A stretch of 64,000 nucleotides of DNA. Source: Tetracentron sinense. Taxonomy: Eukaryota; Streptophyta; Magnoliopsida; Trochodendrales; Trochodendraceae. Position numbers and translations under genes: made by a program. How positions within the stretch are numbered: the first letter of the stretch is position 1; every line of letters begins with the position of its first letter. The notes below the pieces were generated by a model. The model did no database searches, was not told where the DNA came from, and saw nothing but the letters and a program-made list of their open reading frames with translations. Location of the stretch: the NCBI GenBank assembly GCA_015143295.1, contig CM026564.1, positions 12,264,416-12,328,415 on the forward strand, written 5' to 3'. Shown one piece after another: positions 19,638-30,558 of the stretch.

Positions 19638-22600
19638 GAACCCTACTAGTCAATGAGTATTTGGCTTGAGTGTTGATTGATACCGGGACTACTCATTCGT
19701 TTGTCTCGCCGAGTTTTTCAGAAGGCTTTTCTGTGGAGCCTAGTCAGCTAAAACCGGAGTTAGCCATTTCGACTCCGCTTGGCAAAACAGTATTGGCAGA
19801 TAAAGTGTATAGAAATAGTGCGGTCCAAGTTGGAAGCCACGAGTTGGCGGTTGATCTCATCGTCCTTGGATTCCAAGACTTTGATGTTATATTGGGAATG
19901 GATTGGTTAGCAGCACATCATGGGCATGTAGCTTGCTTTGAGAAAATGGTACTCTTCAAGCCAGTAGAAGGAAAACCATTCCACTTTCGCGGGTTGAAAA
20001 GCAGATCTATTGCTCGTTTTGCGGCGTTGAGCTTAGCTAACCCCGAGGCAAAGGACTCATCGACTATTCCGGTTGTGAGTGAGTGCCTGGATGTATTTCC
20101 AGAGGAGTTGTCAGGATTGCCTCCAGACAGGGAGATTGAGTTTATGATCGAGCTTGCACCAGGCACAGCTCCTGTTTTCAAAGCTCCATATAGAATGGCC
20201 CCTATTGAACTCAAGGAGTTGAAGACTCAGTTGGAGGAATTGCAAGGCCTTGGCTTCATTCAACCAAGTGTCTCACCATGGGGTGCCCCAGTGTTGTTTG
20301 TTAAGAAGAAAGATGGCTCGATGCGGATGTGTGTCGATTACCGGCAATTGAACAAAGTCACTATAAAGAATAGGTATCCCTTGCCTAGGATTGATGACTT
20401 GTTCGATCAGTTGAAGGGAGCGAGATTTTTCTCGAAGATAGATCTTCGATCAGGTTATCACCAGTTGAAGATTAAGGCAGAAGATGTTCCCAAAACTGCT
20501 TTTAGGACTCGGTATGGACACTACGAGTTCTTGGTGATGCCTTTTGGACTCACGAACGCGCCGGCAGCCTTTATGGATTTGATGAATCGGGTGTTCCGGC
20601 CATATCTTGATAGGTGCGTGATTGTGTTTGTTGACAACATTTTGGTCTATTCCCAGACACGGGAAGATCACACACGCGACCTATGCCTTGCTTTGGAAAT
20701 GCTAAGAGAGCACAAGCTATACGCCAAACTTAGCAAGTGTGAGTTTTGGTTAGAAGAGGTGGCATTCCTAGGCCACGTTGTTTCCGCAGAAGGCATATCG
20801 GTAGATCCGAAGAAGATAGAAGCTGTTATGAGTTGGGCAAGGCCCAAGAGTGTTACTGAGATACGCAGCTTTCTTGGGCTGGCAGGCTACTATAGGAGAT
20901 TCGTAGAGGGTTTCTCTAGCCTTGCAGCACCGCTTACTTACCTGACAAGGAAGAATGCGAAGTTTGTATGGAGCGACAAGTGTGAGATCAGTTTCACGGA
21001 ACTGAAGAAGAGGCTTACTACAGCCCCGGTCCTTACTGTGCCATCTGGACCTTATGGGTATGAGGTGTACAGTGATGCCTCACATGTTGGACTTGGGTGT
21101 GTACTCATGCAGCACAAGAAAGTCATTGCCTATGCATCAAGGCAGTTGAAGGAGCATGAGAAGAATTATCCCACGCACGACTTAGAACTTGCCGCGGTCG
21201 TGTTTGCACTTAAGATTTGGCGTCATTACCTTTATGGGGTGGAGTTCTATGTGTTCACTGATCACAAGAGTCTCAAGTATCTCTTTTCCCAAAAGGAGCT
21301 GAATCTAAGGCAACGGCGTTGGATGGAATTTTTGAAAGACTATGATTGTACCATCAATACCACCCGGGTAAAGCAAATGTAGTGGCTGATGCTTTGAGTA
21401 GAAGACCTCCGGGGTTATTAGCATGCATGTTAGTGCAGGAATGGAAGCTACTTGAAGACTTGGCAAATTTGGACATTAGTGTGAATGACTCTGTCCGTAG
21501 TCCTATCTTGGCAAATGTCACGGTTCGGCCATACATTATAGATTTGATCCAAGAATACCAAGCCACGGATGCTGAATTGTTGGCTTATCGGGACAAGGAA
21601 GTTGCTAAGGGTAGTGAGGACTTCTCTCTCACTAGCCGAGGTGCTATCACATTCAAGGGAAGGCTGTGTGTTCCAGCCAATGCAAATCTTCGGAGGGAGA
21701 TTATGGATGAAGCCCACCGGGCAAAGTACACTGTGCATCCAGGGGGTACGAAGATGTACCGGAACCTCAAGAGTCACTTTTGGTGGTGGAATATGAAGAG
21801 GGAGGTTGCGGAATATGTAGCACGGTGCTTGGTGTGCCAACAGGTGAAAGCAGAACACATGCGGCCCGCAGGTCTATTACAGTCCCTTCCGATTCCCGAG
21901 TGGAAATGGGAGAACATATCCATGGATTTCATAGTTGGCTTGCCAAAGACGGCAAGGGGTTTAGATGCGATATGGGTAGTAGTGGATCGTTTGACGAAGT
22001 CCGCTCACTTCTTGCCTTACCGAACTACTTTCAACTCTAGTCAGTTAGCTGCTTTGTACATCAAGGAAGTGGTGAGGTTGCACGGAGTGCCTGTCAGTAT
22101 TGTGTCGGATCGGGATCCAAGATTCACATCACGATTCTGGAAAAGCTTTCAGGAAGCTATGGGTTCCCAACTTGATTTCAGCACTGCTTTTCATCCACAG
22201 ACGGATGGACAAACTGAGAGGGTGAACCAAGTAATAGAAGATATGCTTCGGGCTTGTATGCTGGATTTCAAAGGCAGTTGGGAAGAGCACTTGCCTTTGG
22301 TGGAGTTCGCCTACAACAATAGCTATCAGGCGAGTATCCAAATGGCTCCGTTCGAGGCTTTGTATGGGCGAAGCTGTAGGTCTCCTCTCTACTGGGATGA
22401 GGTAGGAGAAAGAAAAGTACTTGGTCCGGAGTTGATTGAGCAAACTGCTAGTATAGTCAAGATCATCCGGGATCAGTTGAAAGCCGCTCAAGATCGCCAA
22501 AAGAGCTATGCAGACACGCGCCGCAGGGACTTGGAATTTCAAGTAGGGGATCGAGTCTTTGTGAAAGTATCTCCTAGCAAAGGGATTATGAGATTCGGCA

Positions 22601-22962
22601 AAAGAGGCAAGCTTAGTCCTCGCTATGTTGGACCGTTTGAGATTATTACGCAGGTTGGTGAAGTTGCTTATCGAGTAGCTCTTCCACCTCACATGGCCGC
22701 GGTTCACAACGTTTTCCACGTGTCTATGCTTCGGAAGTACATTACGGACCCTTCGCATGTACTAGAATTGGAACCGTTGGAAATTCGAGAAGATCTCACG
22801 TTGGTTGAGAAGCCGATTCACATATTGGATCGGAGAGATCAAGTGCTTCGCAACAAGACAATCCCTTTGTTTCTTGTGCAATGGAAACACCATGCTCGGG
22901 AAGAAGCTACATGGGAGCGTGAAGCCGAAGTCAAAGCGAAGTACCCGGAATTGTTTGAATGA
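19638..22962 (+). pseudogene. pol of element B (PR, RT, RNase H, integrase, chromodomain), disabled
   Basis: Protease ([15 protein letters not shown]), linker, RT ([37 protein letters not shown]), RNase H ([30 protein letters not shown]), integrase zinc finger (H-x-H then CLVCQQVK), core ([28 protein letters not shown]), GPF module ([22 protein letters not shown]) and chromodomain-like tail (WKHHAREEATWE). Lesions: TGA at 19667-19669 just before the protease motif (Arg expected); the RT FVDD box reads FVDN, losing a metal-binding Asp; a 1-nt deletion near 21352 shifts the frame after YDCTI. Downstream of that the frame is open to 22962. Family role is reverse transcription and integration; this copy cannot do it. 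Confidence 0.92.
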
Positions 22963-23026
22963 ATTTTGTATAGGTTTTGTATATGTAGCTTGTAATATTG
23001 TTTGATTCTGTAATGCATGTCTCGTC

Positions 23027-23064
23027 CAAATTTCGAGGAAGAAATTTTTGTAAGGGGGGGAGGA
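23027..23064 (+). other. Pre-PPT hairpin and polypurine tract of element B
   Basis: CAAATTTC...GAAATTTTTG inverted repeat, then TAAGGGGGGGAGGA abutting the 3' LTR. The purine tract should prime plus-strand DNA synthesis. Confidence 0.85.
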
Positions 23065-25474
23065 TGTAGAGCCCCGAACTTTTGACATCTATACATGACA
23101 CTTTCGTAGCCATTTTTCCTTTAAAGTAGTGCAATTAATAAATAAGGAAGAAATTGGAAATTTTGACACGTCAGAAATGTTCCTTTTCGAAGTACGAACC
23201 CAATGCAAGTTGAATCGTCAAAATCGGACGAACGAGTCAAAAGTTATGGCCAACACAGTTTGGACCTGCAGACCACCGATCGCTCGGTCCATGGAGCGAT
23301 CGATCGGTCCAAAACCGATCGCTCGGAGGCTATCGACTGGTCAAGATTTTTGTATGGAGAAATTTTCCAGAGAGTGAAATTTTAACCGATCGCTCAGTTA
23401 TGAAACCGATCGATCGGTAGGCAACCGATCGATCGGTCATTAACACCGATCGCTCGGTACTCGCGTTTTTGCAGAATTTTCACTAAGGGCATTTTCGGCA
23501 TAAGGGTGTTATACCTTTTCTTATATAGGATTGCCCGAGCCTTTAGGGCTCATTCTCAACACATAGAAGATTTGGGAGATTAGAAGAGAGGAGAAAGGGT
23601 TCTTAAACCTAGGGTTTCCATTTTGAAGAGAAATCAAAGGGGTTTGAGACCCTAGATCATCCTCAAGCACGTTTTCCTTCAAGATCTCGGCTCAAGCTCG
23701 TGTGGGGCACTCTCCTCAAGCTAGGGCAGCAACTCACGGTCGTTTTGGAAAGGGGGATTTCTTCCTCACTTGATCAAGGTCGGTGCTTTTTACTACCCTC
23801 CTAGTTATAGCCTCTCCTTTCCTTATTTCTTCTTGTTTTCCTTTATATATATATATATATTATGAGATGGGTGGTATGTATGGTAAATGGAGATGGATGT
23901 TGGCGAATGGATGCCGTGTGAATGATGAAATGAATGAATGGGGAAGGGCATTGTACTAATAATAAACATACAAGTGCGATGTGAGTATAACCCACCTAGA
24001 AAAGCATGTTGTAGGGTTAATAAATAATGAACACACCATGTTTGATGAAATGCCAAGATGAATGAAATGAATAAGAAATTAAGAAAATTCATGTTTAAGG
24101 TTTATGGAAATTTGCTAGGGTTATGATAGTGTGCCTTCTTGTTTTCCCTAAATTACACAAATATTGAATTGCTCAATTGATTGATGTCTATGGATTGTTA
24201 TGTATTGTTAACTCTCCAAATGTCACATTTAAATTTAAATGCAAGTATGTACACGCTTCCACGAGCACGCATGCATGACATGATTTACCAAGGTTTTCAA
24301 GAATGAGATTTAGAGGTGGGGCATATCCTACGATATGTTTTACCTCGCTTTTGGCAAGGATAAGACAATCATACATTTTCATAAGAAGGGTCTCCCTTCC
24401 CTCGCAAGTGCATACATAACATAAGAAGGGTCTCCCTTCCCTCGCAAGTACATCTCACAAGAACATCTCACAAGGACATCTCACAAGTGAAAGGACATGA
24501 CATAATCATTCTAGGAAGAAGGGTCTCCCTTCCCTCACAAGTAGTTTACTTTTCCAAGCAAGCATGACAAGACATGGCATGACAAGCATAATCATTCTAG
24601 GAAGAAGGGTCTCCCTTCCCTCACAAGTAGTTTACTTTTCCAAGCAAGCATGACAAGACATGGCATGACAAGCATAATCATTCTAGGAAGAAGGGTCTCC
24701 CTTCCCTCACAAGTAGTTTACTTTCCAAGCAAGCATGACAAGGCATGGTATGACACGCATGATACGATAAGATAAGACAAACATGACAAGTTTTCAAGCA
24801 CGGAAATGGTATTTTCAGTCAAGTCAAGTGCACGGTGTTTTCAAGGGTTTTATTGGCTTTTATGAATTCAAGCATGATTATATACTCCTTTACTTTATTG
24901 TCATGATATGAATTATTCCTGCTTTATATGCTTGAATTGTTTCCTGCTTTATATATGTGAAATGCTTCCTGCTTCCTATACTGCTATGGTTTTGCTATGA
25001 CTATTGGTTAGTATTTAGTACCCGCTGAGTATTCCATGCTCAGCCGTACTTCTTATGTCGGCAGGTTCTGAGGGAGCAGCTGCTCCATTTGATGTTTGTG
25101 GTCCTAGTCCATGGGTGGAAGAGGAGTACGTCGAGGAACCTTTGGAGGAACCTCCCGTAGAGGGTTATCAGTAGGTGGTGTTAGATTCCGAGTGGATTAG
25201 CTGTGGGTGAGCATGAGTGATTATATCCATGTATTTTGGCGGGCATGTCCGCACTTTCTTTGTTTTGTTTTCTTTTGTATTAACTTGGACCATGTATATA
25301 TACTTAGAGGTTTGTTAGACTTCCGCTGTGTTTTATAGCTATGCTTCCGCTGTTATCCTCTATTGTATATGTTTTGTGAGTTTTGCAGGTTGGTTCGTCA
25401 AGCAAGTCATGTAAATCATGATTAAGTCGTCCAAGATTCACTCTAACTCCTAGGGTGGGTTTTGGGTCGCGACA
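23065..25474 (+). repeat. 3' LTR of element B
   Basis: 2410 bp, same modules as the left LTR. Differences include a shorter AT microsatellite near 23845, an 18-bp deletion relative to 16436-16453 and scattered substitutions. It is followed by TSD TGTGT and Sire-1. Confidence 0.92.
25055..25174 (+). CDS. Candidate LTR-embedded acidic micro-ORF (39 aa), 3' LTR of B
   Basis: Same peptide as 17233-17352. A transcript starting in the left LTR would carry this frame both in its leader and near its 3' end. Confidence 0.45.
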   Translation: MSAGSEGAAAPFDVCGPSPWVEEEYVEEPLEEPPVEGYQ

Positions 25475-26309
25475 TGTGTTATCACATTTTATTGGAATCT
25501 TACCATAGAATAATTTGAAGTCTTCTATTTGTTGTTTCATGCATAATGTTTGAGCTCAACAACTTCCAGCTACTACATATTCAGCCTTAGCTGTTGATAG
25601 AGCTACAGAGTTTTGTTTCTTACATGACCATGAAACTAAAGAGTGTTCTAAGAAGTGACATAAGCAACCAGTGCTCTTTTGATCAACTTTACAACCAGCA
25701 AAGTTTGTATTAGAATAACTAACTAGTTCTAGTGATGTATTCTTAGGCTACCATAGTCCTAGATCAATTGTTCCAATTAAATATTTAAAGATTCTTTTGA
25801 TTGCAGTCATGTGTGATTTTTTAGGATTAGCTTGAAATCTAGCACACATACAAACACTAAACATAATATCAGACCTATTAGCAGTTAAATATAACAAACT
25901 ACCTATTATACCTCGATATTTTGTTTTTTCTAAACTTAAGCCCTTTTCATCTTTGTCCAACTTTGTGGCTGGACTCATATGAATATTAGCATTCTTTGAG
26001 TTGTCCATACCAAACTTCTTGAGCAGCTCTCTAGTGTACTTTGCTTAACTTCTGAAAATCCCTTCCTTAGATTGCTTGATTTGAAGTCCAAAGAAGAAGG
26101 TTAATTTCCCCATCATGCTCATTTCAAATTCATCCTGCATGGGCTTAGCAAAATCTTAACAAAGAGTTTTATTAATAGATCCAAAAATGATATCATCAAC
26201 ATAGATTTGAACTAAAAGCATATCATTATTTTTAGATTTTATAAACAAGGTAGTATCTATTTTACCTCTGATGAACTCATTTTCAAGTAGGAAGCCACTA
26301 AATCTATCA
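25475..26309 (-). pseudogene. Sire-1: copia RT C-terminus and start of RNase H
   Basis: The minus strand encodes the copia RT connection region: YVDDIIFGS, KFGMDNSKNANIHMSP, IGSLLYLTANRSDIMFSVC, then RNase H (MKQQIEDFKLF, IPIKCDN). Stops include a TAA near 26043 and a TAG replacing Tyr after DLGLW near 25746. Its C-terminal continuation is at 15012-15220 and 12793-12818. The upstream RT, integrase and gag should follow to the right but element E begins at 26310 and Sire-1 never resumes in the window. Confidence 0.88.
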
Positions 26310-28755
26310 TATCACGACCCAAAATCCTACAAGGCTAAAATAAGACTTTGAAATCGTCACATTCCCTGAACCTGCTTAAAATCCATGCATACAAGGCTTA
26401 CTACATGACTCTCCAAAAATAAGAGTAATAAAATTCTGATTTTATAAAACTCAACCCATCCTGTATAACGCTCATCTGCCCAACATAATAAAATCCAACA
26501 TAAACAAAAATGTCTAATACTCAACTGTAAAGTAATCCAATGAGCAACATCATCTAAAAGTTTACTACAAATCTCTCAACCAAACAAAACATAAACTAAT
26601 AGAGGTAACTATCAAAGCCCCTGGCTCCCTCCTCAGAAGGCTCACCTTCTCCCCCTTCCTCGACGTAGGTCTCTTCAATCCACTGCTCTGCCGTGTGCCC
26701 TTGCTCTAAACCTGCCAAGACAAAGTCCGGTTGAGCACAAAAGCACTCGGTGTATATAAAATCCAACCAACAACGTAGTAAACCTACACTTAGTTAAAAT
26801 TATATCCAATAGCGTAGTAACATAATCAGAGTGCGGAAGAACATGTGCTCATACACATCATATGATCACCTTGACTCGTGTACTTGTGAGAACTTTAGAC
26901 TTAGTAGACAACATAGCTATGAGATGCTTACGCTTATGAAACCATGTGCTTGTGAGATGCTTATGCACTTATTCAGATCATACAGTGATGTGACATGCCA
27001 TTCTTGGTGGATACAGACCATGGCTATGCAATTACTTAATTGACATGCAGTTCTTGGCAGATACGGACCATGCCCAAGCCATGCTTATTCAGAATGTCAT
27101 ACGTGTGCCATGCTTATGCTTGTGGTCCACATGTGTGACTTGTGAGACGCTTATCTTAACATACACGTGCATTTGTGCTTAAGTGTCGAAATTAACATTC
27201 TAGTTGGTAATTGCTTAGATTCCGATCTCCCACCATGGAAACTCCACTATACTGTCCCATACCAAATAGTTAGAGAATTCCTGGTTTGAGAGATTTTCCT
27301 CTAAGTTCTTACCTTCCCGACTATCAATTTTCATGCAAGTAATTAAACATACTTAACAAACAATCACATATGCATATTTTATCATGATTATTAGCACAAT
27401 TCATAATTAAATTCCTACAATTCCATAATAGTATATTAGTATTTATCCTCTCAAGCATTTTTAAAAACACCTTGGTTACGTAGATTATGAATCCATTACC
27501 CTTTCACATTTCCAACATTTCATAAAACCATAATCCATCTATACAATCAAATTACAATCCACATCCACACATTCATCCCATCCTCTATAACATTTCCCAT
27601 CCTCCATACATTTCATCCACATTATTAATCCATATTTCCATCCATAATTTCTTAATTCACATAAAATTAGGGAAAAACATATTAAATTTCTATTCCTATC
27701 ATTTCTATCATATTAACATTCACAAAATATCATAATAGGGTTGATTTGGATAGTATATCGACCTTAGGGATCCTTCCCTTGGATCCAAATCGCTCCTAAG
27801 ATGATTTGGAGAAGCTTTGAGGACGATCTCCAAGCTTTCCTAGCGATATCCAAGCTATCTCCTTCTTCTCCAAGCAATCTTCCTCCCAAAACCCTAGGTT
27901 TTCTCTCATTTTTTACCAAATTAGGTTAGAAATAGGTAGAGTATTCTAATATCTCGAAGCAGGACCCCCTATTTATAGCCCCAAAGTTTGAGAGCCAAAA
28001 GACCTAAAAGCCCTTACTAAAATTCTGCAAAAACACGAAAGACCGAGTGATCGGTGGTTATGACCGAGCAATCGGTCATCTACCGATCGACCGGTATTCT
28101 TAACCGAGCTCTCGGTCAAAAACACCCTTTCTGGAAAAATTCACCATACAAAAAAGTTAACCAGTCGATAGCTACCGATCGATCGGTTGTGGACCGATCG
28201 ATCGCTACTTCTGACCGAGCGATCGGTTGTGAATTGAGCGATCCCTAGCGATCGGTGCTCTGCAGATTTTGACCCGTTTTGTTTTGGCCATAACTTTTGA
28301 CTCGTTCGTCGGATTTCGACGATTCAACTTGCGTTGGATTTGTCTTTCGAAAAGGAACATTTTTAATGTGTTAGAATTTCCAAAATTCTCTTTTATTTAT
28401 GGACCAAATTATCCCCAAATTTGACTGATCTGCAATTCCAATAGACAAAACATCGAAAAACCCACTTTTGACTTAGTTTAGACTAAAAATATGGAAAAAG
28501 ATTGAACATAAACCTCGAAGAGGGTTCCAATACCTTTCTAATGGTTCAAGAATCACTTAATTCTAATAAACGATACCAAAACTAGCGCTTCCTAAAGTTC
28601 AGGGTGTGATATGACATTCCTCCGTTTACAAGTTTGATTAAGCCTTAATCACACTATACCAATTAGATATAAATACATAAACATTAAAACATCACAAGGA
28701 CTATACTACCCCTAATGCTTGTAATAAATACATGAAAAAGATTCGGGTCTCTACA
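26310..28755 (-). repeat. 3' LTR of element E
   Basis: 2446 bp in minus orientation, head TGTAGAGACCCGAATC. Contains the conserved box (28275-28345), a U3 array of CCGATCGATCGG-type palindromes (28040-28260) and a degenerate form of the hairpin (26733-26750). Bases 26830-27180 have loose repeats with CTTGTGAGATGCTTATGC and ATACGGACCATGCC. Confidence 0.8.
26596..26715 (-). pseudogene. Diverged LTR micro-ORF frame in element E
   Basis: Homologous frame after GGCAGGT: EQWIEETYVEEGGEGEP where others read PWVEEEYVEEP. There is no in-frame ATG (TTG at that position). The acidic core is kept although the surrounding LTR has diverged strongly. Confidence 0.4.
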
Positions 28756-30558
28756 TCCTCGCCCCTTAAAAGAATTTCATCCTCGAAATTTATGTACCTT
28801 AGGTGAATAAGTGCGGGTACTTTTCGCGCACCTCGGCTTCTCTAGCCTCTTCTCTAGAGTGATGCTCCCATTGTAAGAGTACAAGAGGAATGACCTTAGA
28901 ACATAAAACTTGCTCCTTTCAGTCTAAGATTCGAGCCGGTTTCTCCACTAGAGTCAAATCTTCCCGAATTTTCAACGGTTCCAAATCAATGACGTGTGAA
29001 GGATCGGAAATATACTTCCTCAACATAGAGATGTGAAAGACATTATGTACACCTGCCATGTGTGGTGGTAAAGAGACCCGATAAGCAACTTCTCCGACCT
29101 GGGTGATGATCTCAAAATGACCCATATATCTCAGACTGAGCTTGTCCCGCTTGCCAAATCTCATCACTCCCTTCGTAAGTGAGATCTTAACAAACACAAA
29201 ATCTCAAACTTGGAACTCAAGATCTCTCCTACGAGTATCGGCATAACTCTTCTGCCTACTCTGAGCTACTTTCAACCTCTCTCTAATCAACCGAAATCTA
29301 TCCACAGTCTGACCAACGAGCTTAAGACCCAAAAGCTTCATTTCGCCAACTTCATCCCAGCACAAAGGTGAACAGCAACTCCTCCCATAAAGTGCCTCAA
29401 ACGGTGCCATCTGAATGCAAGCTTGATAGATATTATTGTATGTATACTCAACTAACGGTAGGTGATCATCCCAACTGCCTTGGAAGTCTAACATGCAAGC
29501 TCGTGGCATGTCCTTTATGATTTGGTTCACCCTCTCAGTTTGCCCATCTGTCTGCGGATGAAATGCCATACTAAAATCCAAATAGGAACCCATGGCCTAC
29601 TGAAAACTCTTCCAGAATCTAGATGTAAATCTAGGATCTCGGTCGGAAACGATGCTAACTGGCACTCCATGCAAACGGACTATCTCCTTGATATAGAGAT
29701 TAGCCAATTGATTGGAGTTGAAAGTGGTCCGATATGGAAGAAAATGAGCTGCCGAGAAGCATAGGCAATAACTTTCCCGTGTTACATGAGGACACAACCT
29801 AACCCAATGAGTGAGGCGTCACTGTACATCACAAAACCTTCACTACCGGATGGAACAATCAAGATCGGAGTGGTGGTGAGACGCTTCTTCAACTTAAGGA
29901 AACTCTTCTCACATTTCTCATCCCAGTCGAATTTGGCATTCTTTCGAGTTAGATGAGTGAGAGGAGCTGCCAAACTGAAAAATCCTTCTACAAATCTTCG
30001 ATAATGTCCAGCTAGGCCCAAGAAGCTTCGAACCTCTGTAACAATCTTTGGCCTTCCCCATCCTTCCATTGCTTCTATCTTGGAAGGGTTGACTGAAATC
30101 CCCTCTCCAGACACCACATAGCATAGAAATGCTACCTTTTCTAGCCAAAACTCGCACTTGCTAAGCTTAGCATATAGCTTATGCTCACGAAGTGTCTTCA
30201 GTGTGACCCAGAGATGCATCTCATGCTCTTTCTGTGTCCTGGAGTACACTAGAATGTCATCCACAAACACGATCACAAAGCGGTCCAGAGTCAGCTTGAA
30301 GATTCTGTTCATGAGATCCATGAATGCTGCCGGAGCATTTGTCAAACCAAACGGCACGACTAGGAATTCAAAATGCCCATATCTAGTTCTCAATGCAGAC
30401 TTAGGCACATCTTCGACCTTTATCTTCAGCTAATGGTAGCCTGACCTTAAGTCGATCTTGGAGAAATACTTAACTCCTTGCAACTGATCAAACAAGTCAT
30501 CGATCCTAGGCAAAGGATATTTGTTCTTGATAGTGACCTTGTTCAGTTGCCGATAGTC
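28756..30558 (-). pseudogene. pol of element E with internal deletion
   Basis: Minus strand, from the chromodomain-like end (about 28800) back through the GPF module ([22 protein letters not shown]), the integrase core ([18 protein letters not shown]), RNase H start ([15 protein letters not shown]) and RT ([11 protein letters not shown], intact catalytic box). Between RNase H ASRQL and integrase HFLPY about 0.9 kb is missing: the rest of RNase H, the zinc finger and the first catalytic Asp. The junction near 29746-29752 contains GCTCA, shared by both sides. Additional stops lie near 28917, 29200, 29596, 29785 and 30431. Confidence 0.85.

Larger units (their letters stand above)
15221..25474 (+). 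mobile_element. Element B: near-complete Ty3/gypsy chromovirus with complex left end
   Basis: Plus orientation. It comprises a full LTR (15221-17652), an aberrant 230-bp segment (17653-17882), PBS, gag, predicted intron, pol, PPT and the 3' LTR (23065-25474). TSD TGTGT at 15216-15220 and 25475-25479; its removal rejoins the Sire-1 RNase H frame around KCDNTSAI. Coding lesions are few: one TAG in gag, one TGA before protease, one frameshift in RNase H, and loss of an RT catalytic Asp. Confidence 0.92.
26310..30558 (-). mobile_element. Element E: minus-strand Ty3/gypsy chromovirus, 3' LTR and partial pol
   Basis: The left LTR (26310-28755) has a mutated terminus (TATCACGACCC on plus where TGTCGCGACCC is expected), followed by a PPT-like tract and pol reading leftward. 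It is cut at 30558 by element F inside the RT DYRQLN motif. Its gag, PBS and 5' LTR are absent from the window. Bases 26305-26309 (TATCA) would be its left TSD. Confidence 0.85.
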
